Part shown: piece after piece, positions 9,154-16,436 of the stretch | Numbering within the stretch: the stretch's first letter is position 1 | Layout: each line of letters opens with the position of its first letter | Source: Mycobacterium sp. | GTDB lineage: Bacteria > Actinomycetota > Actinomycetes > Mycobacteriales > Mycobacteriaceae | DNA: 34,029 nt | Assembly (NCBI RefSeq): GCF_025965855.1 | Contig: NZ_JAOPWB010000248.1 | Span: 1 to 34,029 of the forward strand | Direction: 5' to 3' | Position numbers and translations under genes: made by a program | The notes under the pieces: generated by a model | Seen by the model: only the letters and a program-made list of their open reading frames with translations | Databases searched by the model: none | Told to the model about the DNA's origin: nothing

Positions 9154-9882
9154 TCACCGGTATCCGCCATGCTCGGCCGGAGGGTCCGGTTTGCACTCCG
9201 CCACCACGCGCGCGCCCGATGCGGTCGCCACGCGCCGGACGTTGATGAACGAATAGCGGTGCTGGGCGCAGGGGCCCAGCTCGGTCAGCGCCAGCGAGTG
9301 CGCCGGCGTGCTGTAGCCCTTGTGGTCGGCGAAGCCGTAGCCCGGGTGGTCGGCCTCCATCGCGACCATCAGCCGGTCCCGGCTGACTTTCGCCAGCACG
9401 CTGGCCGCGGCGATGCAGGCGGCCACGGCGTCCCCGCCGATCACGGGCAGCGACGGCATCGGTAGGCCGGGGACGCGAAAGCCGTCGCTGAGCACGTAAC
9501 CCGGACGCACGGACAGGCCGGCCACCGCGCGCCGCATCCCCTCGATGTTGGCCACATGCACCCCGCGCCGGTCGACCTCTTCGGATGGGATGAAGACCAC
9601 GTGGTACGCCAGGGCGTAGCGGCGGATCAAGGGGAACAGCTTCTCCCGCACCTTTTCGGTGAGCTTCTTCGAGTCATCAAGGGCCGCAAGGCTTTCCAGT
9701 CGGCTCGGGCCGAGCACGCAGGCCGCCACCACCAGCGGGCCGGCGCAGGCGCCGCGGCCCACTTCGTCCACCCCGGCCACCGGCCCCAGGCCGCCGCGAT
9801 ACAGCGCCGACTCGAGGGTGCGCATTCCCCGCGGACCCCCGGCTTTGCGGATCACCGTCCGCGGCGGCCACGTGGTGGCCAT
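9154..9882 (-). CDS. rnhB: Ribonuclease HII
   Basis: RNase HII cleaves RNA in RNA-DNA hybrids and removes single ribonucleotides from DNA. The 242-aa product shows [14 protein letters not shown] with the first catalytic Asp-Glu pair (D39, E40), a DDSKKL motif, and [23 protein letters not shown] containing the third acidic residue; the fourth acidic residue probably lies in the following [15 protein letters not shown] block. ATG at 9882 ([13 protein letters not shown]) was chosen; the frame is open upstream but that stretch overlaps lepB. The lepB stop lies 2 bases upstream of the start, so the two are very likely translationally linked. Confidence 0.95.
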   Translation of the reverse strand: MATTWPPRTVIRKAGGPRGMRTLESALYRGGLGPVAGVDEVGRGACAGPLVVAACVLGPSRLESLAALDDSKKLTEKVREKLFPLIRRYALAYHVVFIPSEEVDRRGVHVANIEGMRRAVAGLSVRPGYVLSDGFRVPGLPMPSLPVIGGDAVAACIAAASVLAKVSRDRLMVAMEADHPGYGFADHKGYSTPAHSLALTELGPCAQHRYSFINVRRVATASGARVVAECKPDPPAEHGGYR

Positions 9883-9884
9883 GG

Positions 9885-10754
9885 CTACTGACTCTGCTGG
9901 GGGTTCACCGACCCGACGCCACCCCACCGCGACGGCGGCCACACGATGAATCGGGCCTTGCCGATGACGTTGCCGACCGGCACGGTTCCCGAATTCGGGT
10001 CACCGGTGCACAGGATGCCCTTGAGGGCGTCGGCCGGGACGCTGGTGCAGTGGGCCCGCGAGTCCGCCGAGTGCGTCCGGTTGTCACCCATGACCCACAG
10101 CCGTCCCGCGGGGACGGCGACGGGGCCGAACTCGCTGCCCAGGCAGGGGTACTTCGACGGGTCGGCCATCATCGTGTTCGGATCCAGATACGGCTCCTTG
10201 AGCGGCTTGCCGTCGACGGCCAACCCCGTATCGGCCCGGCATTGCACCGTCTGTCCTCCCACCGCGATGACCCGCTTGACCAGGTCGTTTTCGTCGGGGG
10301 GCACGAAACCGATGAACGACAGCGCGTTCTGCACCCAGCGCAGCGCGGTGTTGTTCGAACGGATCGACTTGTATCCGGCGTTCCACGACGGCGGTCCCTT
10401 GAAGACGATCACGTCACCGGGACGCGGCTGACCGAACCGGTAAGTCAGCTTGTCGACCATGATCCGGTCGCCGACGCAGCCCGTGCACCCGTGCAGCGTG
10501 GGCTCCATGGATTCCGACGGAATCAGGTAGGGGCGAGCGACGAACGTCAGCATGACGTAATAGAGCACCACGGCGATCGCGGCGAGAATCGCGAGCTCGC
10601 GCAGCGTGGACTTCTTCTTGGGCTCCGGCTCGGCCGCCTCGGGGTCCGGGGGCGGGGCCCCCTCGGAGGGCGTGTCGGGGTCGCGGGTGGAGACCTTCGG
10701 CTCTGGCTGACCAGCGTCGGACTGGCGCTCGGGTGAGTCCGGGGTATCGGTCAC
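9885..10754 (-). CDS. lepB: Signal peptidase I
   Basis: Type I signal peptidase, which cleaves signal peptides from exported proteins on the outer face of the membrane. The 289-aa product has a long Pro- and Glu-rich cytosolic N-terminus (1-48), one membrane span (about 51-72, [19 protein letters not shown]), then the catalytic S-x-S-M motif with nucleophile S82, the general base K160 in [11 protein letters not shown], and [12 protein letters not shown] (box E). The cysteine pair around residues 90-93 resembles the M. tuberculosis enzyme. ATG at 10754. It lies 48 bases after rplS and immediately before rnhB. Confidence 0.96.
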   Translation of the reverse strand: MTDTPDSPERQSDAGQPEPKVSTRDPDTPSEGAPPPDPEAAEPEPKKKSTLRELAILAAIAVVLYYVMLTFVARPYLIPSESMEPTLHGCTGCVGDRIMVDKLTYRFGQPRPGDVIVFKGPPSWNAGYKSIRSNNTALRWVQNALSFIGFVPPDENDLVKRVIAVGGQTVQCRADTGLAVDGKPLKEPYLDPNTMMADPSKYPCLGSEFGPVAVPAGRLWVMGDNRTHSADSRAHCTSVPADALKGILCTGDPNSGTVPVGNVIGKARFIVWPPSRWGGVGSVNPQQSQ

Positions 10755-10802
10755 GAGATCAGCGTAGCCAGCACGGTTTGTGGCCTGAGGAACCGCGCCC
10801 GG

Positions 10803-11144
10803 TCAGCGCTTTTCCTTGATCTTGGCCTTCTTGCCACGCAGTTCGCGCAGGTAGTACAGCTTGGCGCGGCGGACGTCGCCACGGGTCACCACCTCGATAT
10901 GGTCGATGTTCGGCGAATGCACCGGGAAGGTCCGTTCGACGCCGACGCCGTAGCTCTCCTTGCGCACGGTGAACGTCTCGCGGATGCCTGCGCCCTGCCG
11001 GCGGATCACCACGCCCTTGAACACCTGGATACGCTCCTTGGCGCCCTCGATGACCTTGACGTGCACGTTGATGGTGTCGCCCGGGCTAAAGGCCGGGATG
11101 TCGTCGCGCAGCGACGCCTGGTCGACGAAGTCCAGCCGGTTCAT
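10803..11144 (-). CDS. rplS: 50S ribosomal protein L19
   Basis: Ribosomal protein L19 (113 aa), located at the interface of the 30S and 50S subunits. The whole protein is recognisable: [24 protein letters not shown] at the N-terminus, [19 protein letters not shown], and the basic C-terminus [17 protein letters not shown]. Length is normal. ATG at 11144 has a purine-rich AAGGAAG upstream on the minus strand. First gene of the rplS-lepB-rnhB-DUF2469 unit. A promoter-like sequence about 150 bases upstream shares a motif with the rpsP upstream region. Confidence 0.97.
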   Translation of the reverse strand: MNRLDFVDQASLRDDIPAFSPGDTINVHVKVIEGAKERIQVFKGVVIRRQGAGIRETFTVRKESYGVGVERTFPVHSPNIDHIEVVTRGDVRRAKLYYLRELRGKKAKIKEKR

Positions 11145-11449
11145 CTACGAACACACTTCCTTGCGGTCGCGGCTTGCGACGGATGCCCACACGCGCGTGG
11201 GGCGGTCATCAAGCCGTTGGGTTTCGGGCTTTTGTGCGCATCTCGCGGCAGCCGGGAAGCGGCCCGGCCCGCTGACGGGTGCGAGACAACCCGATAATTG
11301 TGCCAGACGGCCCGCGTGCATTGAAAATCACATGTAAACGTCGCGGTTCGCAACGCGCCGAACGCGGGGGTGAGTGGTACACATGACTCGGGTCGAACGG
11401 CCCGGCCACGTGCACGTTTAAGGTCCTATCTGACCAAGGAGAGCGACGC
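11145..11449. other. Divergent intergenic region between rplS and lppW
   Basis: 305 bases without a convincing gene. It contains the 5' leader of rplS (about 145 bases on the minus strand), the promoter-like site at 11294-11307, and the upstream region of lppW. On the plus strand TACACAT at about 11378-11384 or ATCT near 11420 might belong to an lppW promoter, but I cannot choose. Immediately before lppW there is a clear AAGGAG. Confidence 0.5.
11294..11307 (-). promoter_or_regulatory. Putative rplS promoter core
   Basis: On the minus strand TCTGGCACAATTAT, with CACAAT as a possible -10 element and a weak TTCAAT about 17 bases upstream. The same TCTGGCACAAT string lies upstream of rpsP, the only other ribosomal protein operon here, which supports a shared regulatory role. 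No transcription start is known from this sequence. Confidence 0.4.
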
Positions 11450-12406
11450 ATGCGCACCCGCCCGCTCACCGTGCTCGCGGCCGTCGCGGTGGTGACGCTG
11501 GTGTTGGCCGGGTGCGACGAGGCGTTGGTGGAGCCGCAAAGCCAGGGCAAGGCGTCCGGCAGTCCCGAGCACAGAGCGCCCCGTCGTCAGCCCCCAGCGC
11601 AGCCGGAGACGGTTCAACTGCTGCTGGACACCATCCCGATGCACGGGCCACCGCAGGCGCTGTCCGGCACGGTGTTCGGCGGCCTTCCTGCGCGAATCCA
11701 GCAGGCCATCGACGAGTCCGCCGCCGCCGGCGCCACGCTCTCGGTCGCCGTCCTGGACCGCAAAACGCATGAGCTGGTCTCCAACGGCAACAGCCAAATC
11801 ATCGGCACCGCGTCGGTGGCCAAGCTCTTCATCGCCGACGATCTCCTGCTGGGCGAGTCCCAGGGCAAGGCCACCTTGTCCCCCGACGACCGCCAGGCCC
11901 TGGATGTCATGTTGCAGTCGTCCGACGACGGCGCGGCCGAAAAGTTCTGGGGTCAGGGCGGCGGCGACAGCATCATCACCCAGGTCGCGACCCGGTATGG
12001 GCTGTCGTCGACCACCCCGCCCAGCGACGGGCGCTGGTGGAACACCATGAGCTCGCTGACCGACCTGATCCACTACTACGACATGTTGCTCGACGGGTCG
12101 GGCGGCCTGCCGACCGAGCGGGGCATGGTCATCGTCAACGATCTGGCCCAGTCCACGCCGACCGGAATCGACGGCTACCCGCAGCGGTTCGGCATTCCGG
12201 ACGGCCTGTTCGCCGAACCGGTGGCGGTCAAGCAGGGCTGGATGTGCTGCATCGGCGCCGACTGGGTGCACCTGTCGACCGGCGTGATCGGCGCCGACCA
12301 TCGCTACGTGATGGTGGTCCAGTCGCTGCAGCCCTCCGACGACGCCACCGCGCGGCAGACGATCACCCAGGCCGTCAAGACGATATTTCCCAACGGCCGG
12401 ATCTGA
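11450..12406 (+). CDS. lppW: Lipoprotein LppW, penicillin-binding/beta-lactamase-like fold
   Basis: Exported lipoprotein, 318 aa. The signal peptide ends in the lipobox LAGC with C22 as the predicted lipidated residue. A Pro-rich linker follows, then a domain resembling serine beta-lactamases and PBPs: S122-V-A-K125 fits S-x-x-K, SSDDGAAEKFW occupies the S-D-N region, and VKQGW is in the place of the K-T-G box. The family member in M. tuberculosis is LppW (Rv2905); enzymatic activity is not established to my knowledge. ATG at 11450 is preceded by AAGGAGAGCGACGC. Converges with trmD across the hairpin at 12423-12482. Confidence 0.9.
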   Translation: MRTRPLTVLAAVAVVTLVLAGCDEALVEPQSQGKASGSPEHRAPRRQPPAQPETVQLLLDTIPMHGPPQALSGTVFGGLPARIQQAIDESAAAGATLSVAVLDRKTHELVSNGNSQIIGTASVAKLFIADDLLLGESQGKATLSPDDRQALDVMLQSSDDGAAEKFWGQGGGDSIITQVATRYGLSSTTPPSDGRWWNTMSSLTDLIHYYDMLLDGSGGLPTERGMVIVNDLAQSTPTGIDGYPQRFGIPDGLFAEPVAVKQGWMCCIGADWVHLSTGVIGADHRYVMVVQSLQPSDDATARQTITQAVKTIFPNGRI

Positions 12407-12422
12407 GGGCTCCGTCGGCTGC

Positions 12423-12482
12423 GCGAGCAGACGCAAAAGCCCCTAATCTTCGGCGTGTCGCGGGGCTTTTGCGTCTGTTCGC
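12423..12482. terminator. Long inverted repeat, probable bidirectional terminator
   Basis: Arms at 12423-12443 and 12462-12482 are nearly perfect inverse complements of 21 bases (AGACGCAAAAGCCCC pairs with GGGGCTTTTGCGTCT) around an 18-base loop. It sits exactly between the converging lppW and trmD genes. The stem has a GC block followed by a T-run in either direction, so it could terminate both transcripts. A second copy with almost the same arms is at 17331-17392. Confidence 0.75.
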
Positions 12483-12487
12483 CGGTC

Positions 12488-13177
12488 CTACTCGTCCAAC
12501 AGGTCGGGGCGGCGTTCACGGGTGCGCTGCAGCGAAACCTCGCGGCGCCAGGCCGCGATTCGGCCATGATCACCGGATAGCAGGACCTCGGGGACGTCGA
12601 GCCCACGCCAGTTCGGCGGCCGGGTATAGCTGGGCCCCTCCAGCAGCCGGTCCAGGGCGGGCGAGTGCGAATCATCCTGAAGCGACGCGGGATTGCCCAG
12701 CACCCCGCTCAGCAGCCGGAGCACGGCTTCGATCATCACCACGGCCGCCGACTCTCCGCCCGGCAACACGTAATCCCCGATCGAGACTTCCTCCACCCGC
12801 ATCCGTCGGGCGGCGTCCTCGATGACCCGCTGGTCGATGCCCTCGTAACGCCCGCAGGCGAACACCAGGTGCCTCTCGGTGGTCCAGCGCTGAGCGGTCG
12901 CCTGCGTGAACAACGCGCCGGCCGGCGTCGGAACAACCAAAAGTGTTTCACCCGAACATGTCTCGTCTAGGGCCGCGCCCCATACCGGCGCCTTCATCAC
13001 CATCCCGGGTCCGCCGCCGTAGGGTGCGTCGTCCACCGAGTGGTGCACGTCTTGGGTCCACCGGCGCAGGTCGTGCACGTGCAGATCGACCAGACCCGAC
13101 GCAATCGCCTTGCCCGGCAACGATTGTCTGAGGGGATCCAGATAGGCCGGGAAAATCGTTATCACGTCAATTCGCAT
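12488..13177 (-). CDS. trmD: tRNA (guanine-N1)-methyltransferase TrmD
   Basis: TrmD methylates G37 of tRNAs next to the anticodon, using S-adenosylmethionine, and prevents +1 frameshifting. The 229-aa product has [46 protein letters not shown] and [20 protein letters not shown], which form the trefoil-knot SAM site, and [20 protein letters not shown] in the C-terminal domain. Length is normal and ATG at 13177 starts the canonical sequence. Last gene of the rpsP-khpA-rimM-trmD operon, 15 bases after rimM. Confidence 0.97.
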   Translation of the reverse strand: MRIDVITIFPAYLDPLRQSLPGKAIASGLVDLHVHDLRRWTQDVHHSVDDAPYGGGPGMVMKAPVWGAALDETCSGETLLVVPTPAGALFTQATAQRWTTERHLVFACGRYEGIDQRVIEDAARRMRVEEVSIGDYVLPGGESAAVVMIEAVLRLLSGVLGNPASLQDDSHSPALDRLLEGPSYTRPPNWRGLDVPEVLLSGDHGRIAAWRREVSLQRTRERRPDLLDE

Positions 13178-13192
13178 TTCGAAGCCTGCCCC

Positions 13193-13708
13193 CTACAGCT
13201 CCAGCAGGCCGTCGGGCGGATCGATATCGATCAACCTGTCGTCCAACGACACCGACGTGACGATCGCGCTGACGAATGGCACCAGTACCTCGCCGGAATC
13301 CCGACGCACCGCCAACAATTCACCGGCCGCGGTGTGCAGCACCTCGGCGACGACGCCGACGTCCAGCCCGGTCGTGGTCCGGACATGAAGGCCTTCGAGC
13401 TGGTGGTCGTAGTAGGTGTCCGGCTCGTCGATCGGCGGCAGCTCATCGGAGTCGACGACGAACAAACTGCCCCGCAGCGCGTCGGCGGCGTCGCGGTCGT
13501 CCACTCCGGCCAGTCGCACCAGCAGTCGCGCACCGTGTTCACGCGCCTGGTCGACGACATAGCTGCGTTCCTCCCCGTGACGGGAATTCTTGGCGCGCAA
13601 CGTGTTACCCGGAGCGAACCGCGCGGCGGGATCGTCGGTGCGGATTTCCACGACCAACTCGCCGCCGATGCCGTGCGCCTTGACGACGCGCCCGACCGTT
13701 AACTCCAA
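13193..13708 (-). CDS. rimM: 16S rRNA processing/30S maturation factor RimM
   Basis: RimM helps mature the 3' domain of 16S rRNA and binds ribosomal protein S19. The 171-aa protein opens with [25 protein letters not shown], the standard RimM N-domain, and has a C-terminal PRC-barrel ([19 protein letters not shown] and [10 protein letters not shown]). Translation begins at ATG 13708; the gap to the KH gene is 24 bases. Position between khpA and trmD is the conserved actinobacterial arrangement. Confidence 0.96.
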   Translation of the reverse strand: MELTVGRVVKAHGIGGELVVEIRTDDPAARFAPGNTLRAKNSRHGEERSYVVDQAREHGARLLVRLAGVDDRDAADALRGSLFVVDSDELPPIDEPDTYYDHQLEGLHVRTTTGLDVGVVAEVLHTAAGELLAVRRDSGEVLVPFVSAIVTSVSLDDRLIDIDPPDGLLEL

Positions 13709-13732
13709 GGGAGTTCCATGAGCAGCGCCCCG

Positions 13733-13975
13733 CTACTGGTCGGTGTCCACCACGTCGACGCGGATGCCGCGGCCACCGATCCCGGCGACCAGCGTGCGCA
13801 ACGCGGTCGCGGTGCGTCCGCCGCGACCGATCACCTTGCCCAGGTCGTCGGGATGGACATGCACCTCCACCGTGCGCCCACGCCGACTGGTCACCATGTC
13901 GACCCGGACATCGTCGGGATTGTCGACGATCCCGCGGACCAAATGCTCGACAGCGTCGACCACGACCGTGCTCAC
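13733..13975 (-). CDS. khpA: KH-domain RNA-binding protein KhpA
   Basis: Single KH-domain protein of 80 aa. The G-x-x-G RNA-binding loop is in LGKVIGRGGRTATALRTLV. Homologues called KhpA form a dimer or a complex with KhpB and affect RNA and cell elongation in Gram-positive bacteria; a mycobacterial role is by analogy. It lies 5 bases after rpsP and 24 before rimM, matching Rv2908c. Start at 13975 begins MSTVVVDAVEHLVRGIVDNP. Confidence 0.93.
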   Translation of the reverse strand: MSTVVVDAVEHLVRGIVDNPDDVRVDMVTSRRGRTVEVHVHPDDLGKVIGRGGRTATALRTLVAGIGGRGIRVDVVDTDQ

Positions 13976-13980
13976 GTCGG

Positions 13981-14493
13981 TCAGCCCTCGGCCGGTGCGT
14001 CGGCCGCTGGCTTCTCAGCGGCGTCGGCGGCCGGCTCGTCAGCGGCTTTGGTTTCGGTGGCGGCCTCGGGGGACTCTTCGGCCACCGCCTTGGCGGCCTT
14101 CTTGGCCGGGGCCTTCTTCTTCGGCTTGGCGGCCTCGGTGGTGGGCGCGCCGTCGGCCTCGGCCAGCGCGGCGTTGAACAGCTCCAGCTTGGTCGGCTTG
14201 GCCGGGGCGGACTTCAGGCGGCCCTCGGCGCCGGGTATCCCTTTGAACTTCTGCCAGTCACCGGTGATCTTCAACAGCTTGAGGACCGGCCCCGTCGGCT
14301 GGGCCCCGACCGAAAGCCAGTGCTGGGCGCGCTCGGAGTTGATCTCGATCAGGCTCGGGTCTTCCTTGGGGTGATACCGGCCGATGACCTCGATCGAGCG
14401 GCCGTCGCGGCGGGTCCGAGCGTCGGCGACGGCGATGCGGTATTGGGGATTGCGGATCTTGCCAAGCCGGGTGAGCTTGATCTTCACAGCCAT
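13981..14493 (-). CDS. rpsP: 30S ribosomal protein S16 with long basic/acidic tail
   Basis: Ribosomal protein S16, needed for 30S assembly. The S16 domain is residues 1-80 ([40 protein letters not shown]). A low-complexity tail follows, about 85 residues of alternating Ala, Lys and Glu, so the protein is 170 aa rather than about 80-90 as in many bacteria; extended S16 is usual in mycobacteria. ATG at 14493 was chosen: upstream in-frame codons encode no S16 sequence. AGGAG lies farther upstream than usual (about 13 bases). First gene of the rpsP-trmD operon. Confidence 0.96.
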   Translation of the reverse strand: MAVKIKLTRLGKIRNPQYRIAVADARTRRDGRSIEVIGRYHPKEDPSLIEINSERAQHWLSVGAQPTGPVLKLLKITGDWQKFKGIPGAEGRLKSAPAKPTKLELFNAALAEADGAPTTEAAKPKKKAPAKKAAKAVAEESPEAATETKAADEPAADAAEKPAADAPAEG

Positions 14494-14624
14494 GGTTAAG
14501 CGACTTCTCCTGTGTGTCACGCTGCAATTCAGCGACCTGGGCGGGATGCCGAGGTCCGGTTTTGCCTCGCGTGTATGACCGACGAGCAAGCACCTTCGGG
14601 CGGGTCGCGCGGCGGACAGCCGCC

Positions 14625-14636
14625 TATTGTGCCAGA
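14625..14636 (-). promoter_or_regulatory. Putative rpsP promoter core
   Basis: On the minus strand TCTGGCACAATA, identical over eleven bases to the site upstream of rplS. It lies about 130 bases before rpsP. CACAAT could be the -10; no convincing -35 hexamer is seen at 17-18 bases. The evidence is the shared motif, not measured transcription. Confidence 0.4.
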
Positions 14637-14669
14637 ACGGGTGCCCCGGGCAGAAATGCGCCCGCGCTC

Positions 14670-14716
14670 ATGGCGATCGCGAGCGCGGCGAAGCCGGGCG
14701 CGGCGGGTAGCCACCA
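14670..14716 (+). repeat. Dispersed intergenic element, copy 3 (inverted, more diverged)
   Basis: The strand shown matches the reverse complement of the elements at 27090-27140 and 32896-32946, with about nine differences in 51 bases by eye. It lies 10 bases past the end of the SnoaL gene, in the gap between that gene and rpsP. In contrast to the other two copies it is inverted relative to the gene it follows. The remainder of this 232-base gap holds the rpsP leader and promoter. Confidence 0.7.
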
Positions 14717-14725
14717 CAAGCCCCG

Positions 14726-15145
14726 TTACATCACCTTCTGGAAGACTTTCGTCTCCACCCGGCGCGTCATCCGCCAACCCTTCGGGCTCCGCACGAACTC
14801 GTCGTCGTACCAGAGCCCGCAGAAAAGCGCCTGGTCGCTCTCGCCGGGAAGCACCATCGGGTTGAAGCAGATCACCCGCGACGACGCGGTGTCCCCGTCG
14901 ACGCGCACCGAAAAGTTGCCGAGCATGTGCGCGTACACCGGGAAGGTCGGCAACACCTGGGCGAGCCACTCCTTGACCTCGGGATAGTGGCCTTCGATCC
15001 CGCCCAAGGCCGTGTAGTCGATGTAGGCGTCGGGCATGAAGACCTCGTCCAGGTCGTCGAATCGGCGGTTGTCGATGGCGGTGGAGTAGTCCACCAGCAG
15101 CTGCTGGATCTCTAGGCGGTCGGAAATTTCGGCCAGGCTCAACAT
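14726..15145 (-). CDS. SnoaL-like/NTF2-fold protein
   Basis: Small protein (139 aa) of the SnoaL-like domain superfamily, a cone-shaped fold used by polyketide cyclases, ketosteroid isomerases and many proteins of unknown function. Family features seen are the N-terminal helix SLAEISDRLEIQQLLVDYS, AIDNRRFDDLDEVFMPDAYIDY, and the C-terminal strand GWRMTRRVETKVFQ. It corresponds to Rv2910c. ATG at 15145 (MLSLAEIS) is preferred; GTG at 15160 would add five residues. No catalytic role can be assigned. A decayed copy of its N-terminal part lies at 15835-15980. Confidence 0.85.
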   Translation of the reverse strand: MLSLAEISDRLEIQQLLVDYSTAIDNRRFDDLDEVFMPDAYIDYTALGGIEGHYPEVKEWLAQVLPTFPVYAHMLGNFSVRVDGDTASSRVICFNPMVLPGESDQALFCGLWYDDEFVRSPKGWRMTRRVETKVFQKVM

Positions 15146-15160
15146 GCATCGATTGAACAC

Positions 15161-15403
15161 GATCTAGCCGCCGGGTTTGACTCAGCTGCGCAACGCGGCC
15201 CGACGGCAGTGGGGCGCAGCGACCACACAAAGCCGGCGTGCCGCCGCTCGGCCGCGTCCGCACGATTAGGGAACCGGCGCCCAATCGTGGGCAAGAAGTC
15301 CTCTCCGCTCAGGACCTTCGACCCGTAGCGGTAGTCGATGAATAAGGCCAGGATGGTGAACAGCGTGTGCCGCCGTGTGGGCATTGTTCTGGAGGGAAAC
15401 ATC
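15161..15403. other. Intergenic region with a possible gene remnant on the minus strand
   Basis: No gene can be firmly called. A minus-strand frame from 15426 to 15139 encodes HTLFTILALFIDYRYGSKVL and GEDFLPTIGRRFPNRADAAE, which look protein-like and use codons with mostly G or C in the third position. The rest of the frame degenerates, and it overlaps the plus-strand 27-codon ORF. I read it as a remnant or chance frame. A plus-strand GGAGGG at the end belongs to the next ORF. Confidence 0.3.
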
Positions 15404-15487
15404 ATGGCCGCAGAACACTCCAACATTTTCGTCGCTGGCTGCCCGGGACCTCGATGCAGCCCGCCACAAGAAGGAAGTCTGAGATGA
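15404..15487 (+). CDS. Possible 27-codon leader ORF overlapping a secreted-protein gene
   Basis: ATG at 15404 follows GGAGGG by seven bases, a strong ribosome binding site. The 27 codons begin MAAEHSNIFVAGCPGPRC and end in a TGA at 15485-15487, overlapping the ATG of the next gene (15484) in an ATGA. The peptide has Cys at 13 and 18 and Pro-rich C-terminal residues, and matches no family I know. The overlap suggests translational coupling or a regulatory upstream ORF. It is too short to prove by composition. Confidence 0.4.
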   Translation: MAAEHSNIFVAGCPGPRCSPPQEGSLR

Positions 15488-15744
15488 AGACGCTAGCGGC
15501 AGCACTAATGACAGCCATGGCGATGGCCGTAGTGCCGGTGGCCATAGCGCCGGCAGCACAGGCCGACATCTGCGCCGGAGCAAACGGACGCCACGTCGGC
15601 GTGGACGGCTGCACGCCCGGCCTGGCTGGTGATGCCATCGCAGGAGCCATCGTGGCGTCGGACCAGGCGTACTGGCCGGACGAACCACCGTGCTACACGG
15701 CAGAGGGTGTGCCGTACTTCACGCCTGATGGCGACCCTTGTTGA
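15484..15744 (+). CDS. Small secreted protein, cysteine-containing
   Basis: 86-aa protein with a typical Sec signal peptide: MKTLAAALMTAMAMAVVPVA followed by an AQA cleavage site, so mature protein starts near D28. The mature part of about 59 residues carries four cysteines (CAGANGRHVGVDGC and CYTAEG ... GDPC) that may form two disulfides. No known domain is recognised; small secreted proteins like this are common in mycobacteria. ATG at 15484 has AAGGAAG nine bases upstream; a longer frame from 15367 encodes no signal sequence and is rejected. Function unknown. Confidence 0.75.
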   Translation: MKTLAAALMTAMAMAVVPVAIAPAAQADICAGANGRHVGVDGCTPGLAGDAIAGAIVASDQAYWPDEPPCYTAEGVPYFTPDGDPC

Positions 15745-15834
15745 GAATGCGAGTGTTACCGACGGCCGTTGCGAGTTCCCACGATGAAGAATCGAGAATC
15801 ACGGAACCGCTGAACAGGTTTTAACAGCCTAGAG

Positions 15835-15980
15835 ATCGATTAGGCGTCGGGCGTGAAGACCTTGTCCGGGTCGTCGAATCGTCGGTTGCCGATGGGGATG
15901 GAGTAGTCCCCCAGCAGTTGCTGGATCCCTCGGCGGTCGGCAATTTCGGCCAGACTCAACGCGCATCGATTTAACACCGC
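15835..15980 (-). pseudogene. Decayed duplicate of the SnoaL-like gene N-terminus
   Basis: Minus-strand sequence aligns with the first 48 codons or so of the SnoaL gene at 14726-15145, including a few bases before the start. Translated it reads SLAEIADRRGIQQLLGDYS and NRRFDDPDKVFTPDA and then stops. Nucleotide identity is about 88 percent by eye over 140 bases with one small gap. The ATG is replaced by GCG and the rest of the gene is absent. It lies in the 316-base gap between the two secreted-protein genes; the bases around it show nothing else I recognise. Confidence 0.75.
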
Positions 15981-16060
15981 GACGGATCCGGGGGTTGGGA
16001 TCGGTAGCGACGCGGGTGGTGTCCACTTGCCGAAGGACCGCCAGCAACGAAGGAGCCACC

Positions 16061-16390
16061 ATGAGCCGAACGCGGCGTTTTTCCCGTTTTCGCAGGAGAC
16101 GGGCGGCCTGCGAGGGGAATAGTTCCACGGGTATGAGAGCAGCAATCGCGGGGTTAGCAACGACGCTGTTGATGTTCGGCGGCTCCGGGCTGGCCGCGCC
16201 TTCCGCCCAGGCCGCCCCGTGCCCCGCCGGGAAATCCTGCCAGCACTGGTGCCCGGGTGACGTCAATCCGGCCGGGCGGCCCGTGCCGTGGGACGGCAAC
16301 GCCTGCCACGACTACTTCTGGGACTACTCCGGCGTGCACGACATCGGCGACGGGGCGTTCTACTCCTGGCGCGACATGCCTTGGCACTGA
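16061..16390 (+). CDS. Small secreted protein with long Arg-rich N-terminus
   Basis: 109-aa protein. ATG at 16061 is preceded by GAAGGAG at five bases, a strong site. Residues 1-24 are Arg-rich, and a hydrophobic segment (about 27-44, AAIAGLATTLLMFGG) leads to an SAQA cleavage site near residue 51. The mature part of about 58 residues has four cysteines and many Trp and Asp residues (CQHWCPGDVNPAGRP, WDGNACHDYFWDYSG). A second ATG at 16133 would give a conventional signal peptide without the Arg-rich part but has a poor binding site. The C-terminal part resembles mycobacterial small secreted proteins of unknown function; not further assigned. Confidence 0.72.
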   Translation: MSRTRRFSRFRRRRAACEGNSSTGMRAAIAGLATTLLMFGGSGLAAPSAQAAPCPAGKSCQHWCPGDVNPAGRPVPWDGNACHDYFWDYSGVHDIGDGAFYSWRDMPWH

Positions 16391-16436
16391 TGCCGAAATA
16401 GCCCTGGCATGACCGCGGAAGTTAAACTTTGCGGCC

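Noticed and set aside
15266..15688. 140-codon minus-strand frame opposite the secreted protein
   Set aside because: No domain, Pro/Arg/Ser-rich; the plus strand has a signal peptide and ribosome binding site.
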